Shown here: positions 1-7,800 of the stretch, piece after piece | How the letters are laid out: each line of letters begins with the position of its first letter | Position numbering within the stretch: position 1 is the stretch's first letter | Source: an uncultured Eubacteriales bacterium | GTDB lineage: Bacteria; Bacillota; Clostridia; Oscillospirales; Acutalibacteraceae | Direction: 5' to 3' | Assembly (NCBI GenBank): GCA_900322105.1 | Contig: ONYV01000018.1 | Coordinates: 1-11,085, forward strand | Length of the DNA stretch: 11,085 nt | Notes under the pieces: model-generated | What the model saw: only the letters and a program-made list of their open reading frames with translations | What the model was told of the DNA's origin: nothing | Databases searched by the model: none | Made by a program: the position numbers and the translations under genes

Positions 1-98
1 CGGCACGTTTATGGTAAAATCAAAAATTGCAGACAAGTAGTCTGCGGTAAAAATAATTGCTGTGGAAGTTCACCATATTTTTGAAGCGATGAGGAATT

Positions 99-172
99 TT
101 TACGGCAATAATGAATAACACTGTTGTTTATCGGCTCAGGGTCTCCCCTGTCGCTGTAAACATATATTTTTT
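99..172 (+). promoter_or_regulatory. Structured rpsL leader, possible attenuator
   Basis: Two incompatible folds can be drawn by eye. Fold A is a three-way junction: an 8-pair stem 99-106/153-160 (one G-U pair) encloses an imperfect hairpin 113-120/125-132 and a hairpin 137-141/146-150 with a TCTC loop. Fold B pairs 125-131 with 156-162 (one G-U) around the same CAGGG/CCCTG hairpin, separated by a 5x5 internal loop, and is followed directly by a TATATTTTTT tract (163-172). Fold B therefore looks like a weak intrinsic terminator and fold A like its alternative. This would suit attenuation or feedback on the str operon, but the effector is unknown and the U-tract lies only a few bases before the ribosome binding site, so translational control is equally possible. 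The rest of 1-192 shows no convincing gene; a possible extended -10 (TGGTAAAAT, 12-20) has no visible -35 because the window starts there. Confidence 0.4.
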
Positions 173-176
173 GAGC

Positions 177-184
177 AAGGAGGT
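177..184 (+). promoter_or_regulatory. Ribosome binding site that fixes the rpsL TTG start
   Basis: AAGGAGGT lies 8 bases before the TTG at 193. An ATG at 188-190 is in another frame and only 3 bases from this site. The TTG frame gives the conserved S12 start MPTFNQLVRKGR, so the ATG is a decoy. Confidence 0.9.
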
Positions 185-192
185 GCAATGAA

Positions 193-615
193 TTGCCAAC
201 GTTTAACCAATTGGTTCGCAAGGGAAGAGAAGTTTCCGAGAAGAAAGCAAAGGCTCCTGCACTGCTGAAGGGCTGGAACTCTAAAAAGCGCAGAGCGATC
301 AACCAGAACTCTCCTCAGAAGAGAGGCGTCTGCACAGCTGTTAAGACCGCTACTCCGAAAAAGCCTAACTCCGCTATCAGAAAGATCGCCAGAGTAAGAC
401 TTTCAAACGGTATCGAAGTAACTTCCTACATTCCCGGTGTAGGTCACAACCTTCAGGAGCACAGCGTTGTTCTGATCAGAGGCGGCCGTGTTAAGGACCT
501 CCCCGGTGTTCGTTACCACATCATCCGTGGTACTCTCGATGCACAGGGTGTTGCAAAGCGTATGCAGGCTCGTTCCAAGTACGGTGCAAAGCGTCCTAAG
601 GCCGGCAAGAAGTAA
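193..615 (+). CDS. rpsL: 30S ribosomal protein S12
   Basis: S12 sits at the decoding centre of the small ribosomal subunit and helps set the accuracy of tRNA selection; it is the classic streptomycin-resistance target. The 140-residue product matches the usual Firmicute length (about 138) and starts with the family motif PTFNQLVRKGR. The decoding loop TPKKPNSA (residues 54-61) keeps the lysine at 57, and the second loop GGRVKDLPGVRYH (97-109) keeps Lys101 and Asp102, the latter being the position methylthiolated in many bacteria. Wild-type lysines at both sites predict no rpsL-type streptomycin resistance. The C-terminus is the usual basic tail (KRPKAGKK). The start codon is TTG, chosen from the ribosome binding site and the family N-terminus. 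It is the first gene of the visible str operon, followed 168 bases later by rpsG. A structured leader precedes it. Confidence 0.99.
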   Translation: MPTFNQLVRKGREVSEKKAKAPALLKGWNSKKRRAINQNSPQKRGVCTAVKTATPKKPNSAIRKIARVRLSNGIEVTSYIPGVGHNLQEHSVVLIRGGRVKDLPGVRYHIIRGTLDAQGVAKRMQARSKYGAKRPKAGKK

Positions 616-616
616 T

Positions 617-769
617 TTCCGAACTAACCACTCGGAACCACAGTCAACATTCTTAAGGATTATTTGATGATGCAATACAGAGATGTATTTTTACATATAA
701 TTTGCCTCTCTGTACGGCATAACGAAAGATAAGTCCTTTCGAGTACCGATGAAAATCACTATCATGTGA
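617..769 (+). promoter_or_regulatory. Structured rpsL-rpsG intercistronic RNA, possible S7 control site
   Basis: This gap is long for a str operon and contains a chain of hairpins. TTCCGA/TCGGAA (617-622/632-637) follows the rpsL stop. A composite hairpin spans 670-720: ATGC/GCAT (670-673/717-720), a 2x2 internal loop, a perfect 7-pair TACAGAG/CTCTGTA (676-682/708-714), then ATGTA/TACAT (683-687/692-696) with a TTTT loop and an 11-base bulge (697-707) on the 3' side. Next is CGAAAG/CTTTCG (723-728/736-741), and TCAC/GTGA (756-759/766-769) abuts the rpsG ribosome binding site. In E. coli, S7 binds the equivalent rpsL-rpsG gap and represses translation. A matching role here is inference from position and structure only. 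No promoter is evident, and no other gene is seen in the gap. Confidence 0.4.
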
Positions 770-783
770 AGGAGGGAAGTAAA

Positions 784-1254
784 ATGCCAAGAAGAGGTAA
801 TGTTGCAAAACGTGACGTTTTGCCCGATCCGGTTTACAATTCAAAGCTCGTAACCCGTCTGATCAACAACATCATGTATGACGGAAAGAAGGGTGTTGCG
901 CAGAAGATCGTTTACGGTGCTTTTGAGATCGTCAACACAAAGACAGGAAAAGAGCCGCTCGAAGTGTTTGAGCAGGCTATGGAAAAGGTCATGCCTTCTC
1001 TTGAGGTAAAGGCTCGCCGTGTGGGCGGTGCTACCTACCAGGTTCCTATGGAGGTAAGACCTGAAAGAAGACAGACTCTCGGACTTCGTTGGATCTCAAG
1101 ATATTCCAGACTCAGATCCGAAAAGACCATGAAGGAAAGACTTGCCGGAGAAATCCTTGATGCTGTAAACGGCGTCGGTGGTGCTGCCAAGAAGTGCGAG
1201 GAAACACACAGAATGGCGGAAGCAAACAAAGCATTTGCTCACTACAGATGGTAA
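784..1254 (+). CDS. rpsG: 30S ribosomal protein S7
   Basis: S7 is a primary 16S rRNA-binding protein that nucleates assembly of the 30S head and contacts E-site tRNA. The 156-residue product has the normal length for the family. It opens with MPRRGNVAKRDVLPDPVYNS, which includes the S7 signature region (about residues 15-36, ending NIMYDGKK), keeps the conserved core (GGATYQVPMEV, then LGLRWI) and ends in the typical AFAHYRW. The reading frame is open back to a GTG at 766, but that codon lies just before the AAGGAGGG ribosome binding site (769-776); the ATG at 784 has correct spacing and gives the family N-terminus. S7 is the autoregulator of the str operon in E. coli, and the folded RNA just upstream is a candidate target. 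fusA follows after 65 bases. Confidence 0.99.
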   Translation: MPRRGNVAKRDVLPDPVYNSKLVTRLINNIMYDGKKGVAQKIVYGAFEIVNTKTGKEPLEVFEQAMEKVMPSLEVKARRVGGATYQVPMEVRPERRQTLGLRWISRYSRLRSEKTMKERLAGEILDAVNGVGGAAKKCEETHRMAEANKAFAHYRW

Positions 1255-1256
1255 TG

Positions 1257-1302
1257 GCAGCCTGAGCGCTGCTTGACAGCAAACGGCGAGATCGCCGCGA
1301 TC
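1257..1302 (+). other. Hairpins between rpsG and fusA
   Basis: GCAGC/GCTGC (1257-1261/1268-1272) forms a small hairpin right after the rpsG stop. CGGCG/CGCCG (1284-1288/1293-1297, AGAT loop) and GATCG/CGATC (1290-1294/1298-1302) overlap and cannot form together. No U-tract follows, so these are not terminators. They may affect mRNA stability or entry of ribosomes at the fusA site (AAGGAGG, 1307-1313), but short GC-rich hairpins can arise by chance. Confidence 0.25.
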
Positions 1303-1319
1303 ATATAAGGAGGATTATC

Positions 1320-3422
1320 ATGGGAAGGCAAGTATCACTTGAAATGACACGAAATATCGGCATCATGGCTCACATCGACGCCGGTAAAACTACAACTACA
1401 GAACGTATTCTTTTCTACACCGGTGTTAACCACAAGATCGGCGAGACCCACGAGGGCGCTTCAACGATGGACTGGATGGCACAGGAAAAGGAAAGAGGCA
1501 TTACGATCACCTCTGCTGCTACAACTTGTTTCTGGGCAGGAAGCGACGGCACCAAGGGCAGCCACAGGATCAATATCATTGACACCCCCGGTCACGTTGA
1601 CTTTACGGTCGAAGTTGAGCGTTCACTCCGTGTACTTGACGGCTCCGTAACAGTTCTCTGCGCAAAGGGCGGCGTTGAGCCTCAGTCTGAAACAGTCTGG
1701 AGACAGGCAGACAAATATCGTGTTCCCCGTATGGTATACGTCAACAAGATGGATATCATGGGCGCCGATTTCTATAACGTAGTCAAGATGATGAAGGATC
1801 GTCTGAAATGTAACGCTGTTCCGATCCAGCTGCCGATCGGCGCTGAAGACACCTTCAAGGGCATTGTAGACCTCGTTGAAATGAACGCAGACATCTATTA
1901 CGATGATCTCGGCAAGGATATGAAGGTCGAAGAGATCCCGGATGATATGAAAGAGCTTGCTCAGAAATATCATGACGAACTGATCGAACACGTTTGCGAG
2001 CAGGATGAAGAACTGATGGAAAAATACTTTGAGGGTATCGAACCTACAAAGGAAGAAATCAAGAGAGTCATCCGCAAGTCAACCATCGACAACACTATGG
2101 TGCCTGTCACCTGCGGTACTTCTTACCGCAACAAGGGCGTTCAGAAGCTGCTCGATGCGATTGTTGACTATATGCCCGCTCCGACAGACGTTCCTGCGAT
2201 CAAGGGCATCAATCCCGAAACCGAAGAGGAAGTGGAAGTTCCTTCTTCCGATTCCGAGCCCTTTGCAGCTCTTGCGTTCAAGATCGCTACTGACCCCTAT
2301 GTCGGTAAGCTCTGCTTCTTCCGTGTATATGCAGGTACACTGAACGCAGGTTCTAACGTATATAACTCTACAAAGGATAACTCCGAGCGTATCGGACGTA
2401 TCCTTCAGATGCACGCTAACCACAGACAGGATATCGACACCGTTTATGCCGGCGATATCGCTGCTGCCGTTGGTCTGAAAAATACAACGACAGGTGATAC
2501 GCTCTGCGATCAGAATCACCCTGTCATCCTGGAATCTATGGAATTCCCGGATCCTGTTATCCGTGTTGCGATCGAGCCGAAAACAAAGGCAGGTCAGGAG
2601 AAGATGGGTATCGCTCTTGCAAAGCTTGCAGAAGAAGACCCGACTTTCAAAGCATATACGGACGAAGAAACAGGACAAACCATCATCGCAGGTATGGGTG
2701 AGCTTCACCTTGAGATCATCGTTGACAGACTGCTCCGTGAATTCAAGGTCGAGGCAAATATCGGTAAGCCGCAGGTTGCTTATAAAGAAACCATCCGCAA
2801 AAGCTCTGACGTTGACGAGAAGTATGCAAGACAGTCAGGCGGTAAAGGTCAGTATGGTCATGTTAAGATCAAACTTGAACCCAACCCCGGAAAAGGCTAC
2901 GAATTTGTCAATGCCGTTGTCGGCGGCGCAATCCCGAAAGAGTACATTCCTGCTGTTGATGCCGGTATCCAGGGCGCTATGCTCTCAGGTGTACTGGCAA
3001 GCTACAATGTCGTTGATGTTAAGGTAACACTTTATGACGGTTCTTATCATGAAGTCGACTCCTCTGAAATGGCATTTAAGATCGCCGCTTCTATGGCGTT
3101 CAAGTCCGGTATGAGAAAGGCAGATCCTGTCATTCTCGAACCGATCATGAAGGTGACCGTTACTGTTCCTGAGGAATACATGGGCGACGTTATCGGTGAC
3201 CTCAACAGCCGCCGTGGTATGATCCAGGGTATGGAAGCTGTTGCAGGCGCACAGAGGATCATCGCTATGGTTCCGCTCTCAGAGATGTTTGGCTACGCTA
3301 CCGATATGCGTTCCAAAACTCAGGGCCGCGGACAGTATGTTATGGAGCCTGATTCTTATGCTGAAGTGCCGAAAAATATCGCTGACGATATTATTTCTGC
3401 AAGAAGCAAAAAAGATGACTGA
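1320..3422 (+). CDS. fusA: Translation elongation factor G
   Basis: EF-G is the GTPase that drives translocation of tRNA and mRNA on the ribosome and, with RRF, splits post-termination ribosomes. The 700-residue product is full length for the family. The G domain shows the P-loop AHIDAGKT (17-24), switch I GITIT (60-64, Thr62), DTPGH (88-92, catalytic His92) and NKMD (142-145). Domain II, the domain III region (GMGELHLEII) and domain IV follow, the last with YARQSGGKGQYGHV and a tip loop YHEVDSSEMAFK (His577). The domain V/C-terminal stretch contains MFGYATDMRSKTQGRGQY. All active-site residues I checked are present, so this is the translocation EF-G, not a fusidic-acid-protection or TetM-type paralogue. 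The ATG start has an AAGGAGG site 6 bases upstream. It is the third gene of the str operon; the downstream gap contains a separate promoter for tuf. Confidence 0.99.
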   Translation: MGRQVSLEMTRNIGIMAHIDAGKTTTTERILFYTGVNHKIGETHEGASTMDWMAQEKERGITITSAATTCFWAGSDGTKGSHRINIIDTPGHVDFTVEVERSLRVLDGSVTVLCAKGGVEPQSETVWRQADKYRVPRMVYVNKMDIMGADFYNVVKMMKDRLKCNAVPIQLPIGAEDTFKGIVDLVEMNADIYYDDLGKDMKVEEIPDDMKELAQKYHDELIEHVCEQDEELMEKYFEGIEPTKEEIKRVIRKSTIDNTMVPVTCGTSYRNKGVQKLLDAIVDYMPAPTDVPAIKGINPETEEEVEVPSSDSEPFAALAFKIATDPYVGKLCFFRVYAGTLNAGSNVYNSTKDNSERIGRILQMHANHRQDIDTVYAGDIAAAVGLKNTTTGDTLCDQNHPVILESMEFPDPVIRVAIEPKTKAGQEKMGIALAKLAEEDPTFKAYTDEETGQTIIAGMGELHLEIIVDRLLREFKVEANIGKPQVAYKETIRKSSDVDEKYARQSGGKGQYGHVKIKLEPNPGKGYEFVNAVVGGAIPKEYIPAVDAGIQGAMLSGVLASYNVVDVKVTLYDGSYHEVDSSEMAFKIAASMAFKSGMRKADPVILEPIMKVTVTVPEEYMGDVIGDLNSRRGMIQGMEAVAGAQRIIAMVPLSEMFGYATDMRSKTQGRGQYVMEPDSYAEVPKNIADDIISARSKKDD

Positions 3423-3449
3423 TTTTTGATAAAAAATCATTAAAAATGC

Positions 3450-3478
3450 TTGCATTTTAGCCTTGTTGTTGGTACAAT
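3450..3478 (+). promoter_or_regulatory. Sigma-A-type promoter for tuf
   Basis: A -35-like TTGCAT (3450-3455) is separated by 17 bases from a -10 TACAAT (3473-3478, 5 of 6 consensus positions). Initiation would fall near 3485, giving an untranslated leader of about 43 bases before tuf. Its own promoter would let EF-Tu, needed in large molar excess over EF-G, be made beyond read-through from fusA. The AT-rich hairpin GATTTTT/AAAAATC (3421-3427/3432-3438) at the fusA stop and AAAATG/CATTTT (3443-3448/3453-3458) lie just upstream and may partly shield or attenuate read-through, though neither is a strong terminator. Confidence 0.65.
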
Positions 3479-3486
3479 AAGGCTAA
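3457..3486. repeat. Inverted repeat flanking the tuf -10 box
   Basis: TTAGCCTT (3457-3464) and AAGGCTAA (3479-3486) are perfect reverse complements separated by 14 bases that contain the -10 element. A second pair, GCATT/AATGC (3452-3456/3491-3495), lies outside. It could be an operator for a DNA-binding regulator or, in transcripts reading through from fusA, an RNA stem. A transcript starting near 3485 would lack the left arm, which argues against an RNA role for the tuf promoter itself. Confidence 0.5.
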
Positions 3487-3527
3487 GTGCAATGCTTATT
3501 ATATTATTATTTAGGAGGTAATTTCCA

Positions 3528-4730
3528 ATGGCAAAGGAAAAATTTTCCAGAAACAAGCCGCACGTTAACATTGGTACAATCGGCCACGTTGACCACGGTA
3601 AGACAACACTGACTGCTGCTATCACAAAGGTTCTGAACCTCGAGGGTGACGCTGAATTCGTTGATTACGCTAACATTGATAAGGCTCCCGAAGAGAGAGA
3701 GCGTGGTATCACAATCAACACCGCTCACGTTGAGTATGAGACTGCTAACCGTCACTATGCTCACGTTGACTGCCCCGGACACGCTGACTATGTTAAGAAC
3801 ATGATCACCGGTGCTGCTCAGATGGACGGCGCTATCCTCGTTGTTTCCGCTGCAGACGGTCCTATGCCCCAGACAAGAGAGCACATCCTTCTCTCCCGTC
3901 AGGTAGGCGTTCCTTACATCGTAGTATTCATGAACAAGACTGACCAAGTTGACGACGAAGAGCTTCTCGATCTCGTAGAGATGGAGATCCGTGAGCTGCT
4001 CAACGAGTATGAGTTCCCGGGCGACGACACACCGATCATTCGCGGTTCTGCTTACAAGGCTCTTACTTCTGATTCCAAGGATCCTCAGGCTCCTGAGTAT
4101 GCTTGCATCCACGAACTGATGAAGGCTGTTGACGAGTACATTCCTACTCCTGAGAGAACAACTGACCTGCCCTTCCTGATGCCTGTTGAGGACGTCTTCA
4201 CGATCTCCGGTCGTGGTACTGTTGCAACCGGTAGAGTTGAGAGAGGTCAGATCAAGACTTCTGAAGAAGTTGAGATCGTTGGTCTTTCCGAAGAGAAGAA
4301 AAAGTCTGTTGTTACAGGTCTTGAAATGTTCAGAAAGACTCTGGACTATGCAGAGGCCGGCGACAACGTAGGCGTTCTGCTCCGTGGTATCCAGAAGTCT
4401 GAGATCGAGCGTGGACAGGTTATTGCTAAGCCCGGTTCCGTTCATCCTCACACTAAGTTCCAGGGTCATGTATACGTACTGACCAAGGATGAAGGCGGTC
4501 GTCATACTCCTTTCTTCAACAACTATCGTCCTCAGTTCTATTTCAGAACAACTGACGTTACAGGCGTTATCAATCTGCCCGAAGGCACAGAGATGTGTAT
4601 GCCCGGCGATAACGTTGACATGAACGTTGAGCTGATCACTCCTATCGCTATGGAAGAAGGTCTCCGTTTCGCTATCCGTGAAGGCGGCAGAACAGTAGGT
4701 TCAGGCGTTGTTGCTAAGATCTATGAATAA
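3528..4730 (+). CDS. tuf: Translation elongation factor Tu
   Basis: EF-Tu carries aminoacyl-tRNA to the ribosomal A site as a GTP-bound ternary complex and is usually the most abundant cytosolic protein. The 400-residue product is of standard length. It shows the P-loop GHVDHGKT (19-26), switch I GITINTAH (60-67), DCPGH (81-85, with catalytic His85), and NKTD (136-139; many orthologues have NKCD). Domains II and III follow, with GRHTPFFNNYRPQFYFRTTDVTG-type and REGGRTVGSGVV motifs. Residues known as kirromycin-resistance sites in E. coli (the Gln of MPQTREHILLSRQ, the GGRHT glycines, the Gln of YRPQF, the Ala of RFAIREGG) are all wild type. AGGAGGT (3513-3519) gives good spacing to the ATG. 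It closes the operon, with its own promoter upstream and a strong terminator downstream. Confidence 0.99.
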   Translation: MAKEKFSRNKPHVNIGTIGHVDHGKTTLTAAITKVLNLEGDAEFVDYANIDKAPEERERGITINTAHVEYETANRHYAHVDCPGHADYVKNMITGAAQMDGAILVVSAADGPMPQTREHILLSRQVGVPYIVVFMNKTDQVDDEELLDLVEMEIRELLNEYEFPGDDTPIIRGSAYKALTSDSKDPQAPEYACIHELMKAVDEYIPTPERTTDLPFLMPVEDVFTISGRGTVATGRVERGQIKTSEEVEIVGLSEEKKKSVVTGLEMFRKTLDYAEAGDNVGVLLRGIQKSEIERGQVIAKPGSVHPHTKFQGHVYVLTKDEGGRHTPFFNNYRPQFYFRTTDVTGVINLPEGTEMCMPGDNVDMNVELITPIAMEEGLRFAIREGGRTVGSGVVAKIYE

Positions 4731-4761
4731 TTTCTTTCTTACGCTTGCGTAGGTAGATTCG

Positions 4762-4794
4762 TCCCCTGTCTGGTTTCAGACAGGGGATTTTTTT
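4762..4794 (+). terminator. Intrinsic terminator of the str operon
   Basis: A perfect 11-pair stem (4762-4772/4777-4787, CCCCTGTCTG core with a GTTT loop) is followed by seven T residues (4788-4794), 31 bases after the tuf stop. This is a textbook strong Rho-independent terminator on the plus strand. The minus strand has no matching T-run, so it is one-directional. A minor ACGC/GCGT hairpin (4741-4750) precedes it. Confidence 0.95.
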
Positions 4795-4804
4795 GTGCGT
4801 TCGG

Positions 4805-4833
4805 TTGCTAAATAGAACCGTATCTGATATAAT
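4805..4833 (+). promoter_or_regulatory. Promoter of the vWA-protein operon
   Basis: TTGCTA (4805-4810), a 17-base spacer and a perfect TATAAT (4828-4833) preceded by TG at -15/-14 (4825-4826) make a strong extended -10 promoter. Transcription should start near 4840, about 40 bases before the chosen ATG. It lies only 10 bases after the str terminator, so the following genes are transcribed independently of tuf. Confidence 0.8.
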
Positions 4834-4879
4834 GAGACTGGAACACTATGCAAATTTTCTTTCAGGAAGGATGAATGAT

Positions 4880-7800
4880 ATGAGCGCATTTATCATCATA
4901 CTGCTGCTGTTTGCAGCAGCACTGATCGGTGCTGTTCTGCTTGCTGTCTTTCAGAAAAAACACAGAAAACTATGGCTTCTCTCGTGTGCAGCGCTGATAC
5001 CTGCCGCTTTGATCGCACTATCGGCGGTACATATCACGTTTGCCGCGCTGCCCGTGTCGAACGTGGAACAGTCCTATTCTGTGGAAGCCGTCTCGCAGAA
5101 AGGCTACCTTGATATGGCATTTGCCCTGATCGCTCAGGGTGAAACAATGGGCGCAGAACGTGTGCTGAACGAGTATGCCGCAGAATACCCGATCAGCGAC
5201 AATTATCTCTTAGCCCGCGCACGTATGGAAGCTGTCCGCAAAAATTATGCTCAGGCTGACGGGCTCTACCGTCACCTTACAGCAAACAGTTCCCTGTCCT
5301 CCGACAGCTTTCACGATGAACACAATGAAGTAACGCTGCTCATCAAAGGCGGCGGCACCTATCAAAAGCTGTTCGAGCTTGTCAGCCGCCAGATAGGTTT
5401 TCTCCGACTGCCCGATGAGGCTGTCAAAGCAGCGAAGTGTTACAGCGCAGTTGATATGATGGATATTTTGGGCACTTCCTCCGAAAATGCTAAGGAACTG
5501 ATCGAAAAATACGAAGCCATTCTGTCCGAACAGCCCTACCTCTTTGCTTCCTCCACTATGGAGCTAAGCTACCTCAAAGCGCTGTGCATTGCTAAGGAGT
5601 ACGGAAAGATCGTGGAGCGTTCTCCCTATTATACCGACTCTCATTCCCTGCTGACGGTCGCTGAGCTTTGCAGAACGGGCAAGATCGGCACAAGTGTGCT
5701 GAAAAACAGTGAAGCAGGTGCGCAGATCCATCAGCGAAACGAACGCATCAACCATTGGATCAAGCAGCAGAAACAAAGCACGCAGTTCAGCGAAGCCCAG
5801 CAGGAACTGATCAGAACAGCGCAAAAAATGCTTTCTCAGTCCGATATCAGTACGGCAAAGGCATATAAAAAATGGATCAAGGCGCAGCTTCTGACGATGG
5901 CGGAAAGCGCAGAAGAAAAAGAAGCCTCTAAGCTCTATCTTGAATTGGCAAGAATGGAATTTGACGACGATCAGACAGAGCATAACAGCGAATACATCCG
6001 GAAAGCCCTCCTTACCGCTGCCGGAAGTGAAGATGAAGCCTATGCCAATGCCGCCGCTGCGATCAATACCATCCTGATGGATCAATCCAATACGGAGGGT
6101 CTGAAAGAGATCGACAGCCATGTAGCGGTGATGGTCGAGAATATGACAGCCGAAGAGATGAAAGCAGGATTCGGCACCGATCTGACGGCAGCAGATAAGG
6201 AATTTGCGGATTCTGTTGCAAACCGTATTGAAAATAATGACGCAGGCGACCGTGACATATCAGGCGGTCCGGAGATCAGCGCTGAATATATGCCGATGCT
6301 TGCAAATGACAGCGATCTCACGTTCGGACTGATGGACAGTCAGTATGAGAGTGATGACGGGGATGACGATGATGACCGCTATGAAGCGCAGCAATTCAGC
6401 CGTCATGTCACCTCTCAGGTCAACCAGATCACTGCTTCTGTCAATATTGCCGCTGTAGATGCGTCTGCCTTTGAAACCGTGTCGCTGATCGTGTCGACAG
6501 ACGAAAGCATTGCCTCCAATGCCGAAGAGTTCCGAAAGAATATTGAGATCTACGACTGTAATGAAGAGATCAAGGATTATCAGGTCACGAAGATCGAGGA
6601 TGAAACGTTCCATGTGATCCTTGTCTGTGATAATTCAGGAAGTATGAGCGGTTCAAAGATCAGAAACCTGAAAGAAGCGCTCCGTGTATTTGTGAATCAT
6701 CTTTCAGACGATATCAAAGTCGGTATCGTATCATTTGACGATTCCGTCCTGAAAAAATGCAGCGCTCCGCTCGGCGCTGACAAGCCGACATTACTGCAGG
6801 CGATCGACCAAATGGGCGACTATGGCGGAACCAATATTATGAGCGGCGTCAATGCCGGTATGGATCAGGCAACCGTTGGTGAGGCGCTGAATATCATGAT
6901 CGTGATGTCAGACGGACAGGATACTATGCCCGACCGCAAGACATTGCAGGAGCTTAATTCTCTCTGCGGTCAGAAAGATGCGGTGATCTATTCCATGGGA
7001 CTGGGCAGTGACGTAGACTCCGAAGTGCTGAGCGCCTACTCTAAAGCAGGAGGCGGCAGTTATGCCTATGTTTCCGACTCCGATTCCCTGCTCTCTTTCT
7101 ATCAGTATCTTTACGGCATCAGCCGCAACCGTTATAAAGTCACCTATACCGCAAAGGATAACCTGCTCATCCGCCGAAAGGCAATGGCAGTCTACAAAAA
7201 AGACGCAAAGGTCAATGACGTGCAAAGCTATTCTGTCGGAGCAGCGGATGAAACCGAAGAGGAACTTCCCGATGATTATGTGATACCGCTGCAAAACCTC
7301 ACCGTCAACGGGCTGGACACCAGAATGATCTATCAGTCCGCGTCCGACCAGATCGTCCGCCTGACGGGTCAGAATCTGACAAAGGATACGGAGCTTTCGG
7401 TTTCTCTCAAGGCAGGCATGAGCTATGATCTGTCCACGGAATACGAAAGCGATACTTCATGGAAAGTGACGATACCTGCTTCTGCCGCCTGCGGCGAATA
7501 TGATGTTATTGTAAAAGTCAACGGCAAGAGATGTGTGTTCGATGCAGGTCTTGTTATCGGCTCTCACAAAAGCAATATTGTCCGTTTCGGTGACTATGTG
7601 TTTGAAGCAAGCAACGTGTCACGCAGCGATAACAGCATTCGTCTGTCGGGATGTGTCAAAATGAACGGTTGGCTCGGCTTTAACAGCGGCGTCACGCTGA
7701 CAGGAGATGTCAACAACGCCGACAGCATCCGTCTGAGCGCCGATCGGGCGTATATCGGATATGATAAGACCAATGCTGAACTGAACGCTTTCGGCAAGGC

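Noticed and set aside
2..40. Possible C-terminal end of an upstream gene (frame ending GTFMVKSKIADK then TAG)
   Set aside because: Only 12 codons are visible and nothing identifies the protein. An rpoC or L7Ae-type neighbour would be expected, but this fragment cannot be assigned.
26..48. GCAGAC/GTCTGC hairpin (extendable to 9 pairs with G-U) as a terminator
   Set aside because: No T-run follows on the plus strand. On the minus strand a T-rich stretch follows, but no convergent gene is visible, so I do not call it.
145..152. CCCCTGTC shared by the rpsL leader and the tuf terminator (4763-4770)
   Set aside because: An eight-base match between two GC-rich hairpins is expected by chance and no further similarity surrounds it.
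766..783. GTG start adding six residues to S7
   Set aside because: It lies immediately before the ribosome binding site, and the family N-terminus begins at the ATG at 784.
2079..2708. 209-codon minus-strand frame inside fusA
   Set aside because: Antisense shadow of an unambiguous EF-G gene, with no ribosome binding site or family resemblance noted.
3507..4505. 332-codon open frame on the minus strand opposite tuf
   Set aside because: It is antisense to a clear EF-Tu gene. Strongly biased codons in highly expressed genes often leave the opposite frame open, and its product has no recognisable domain.
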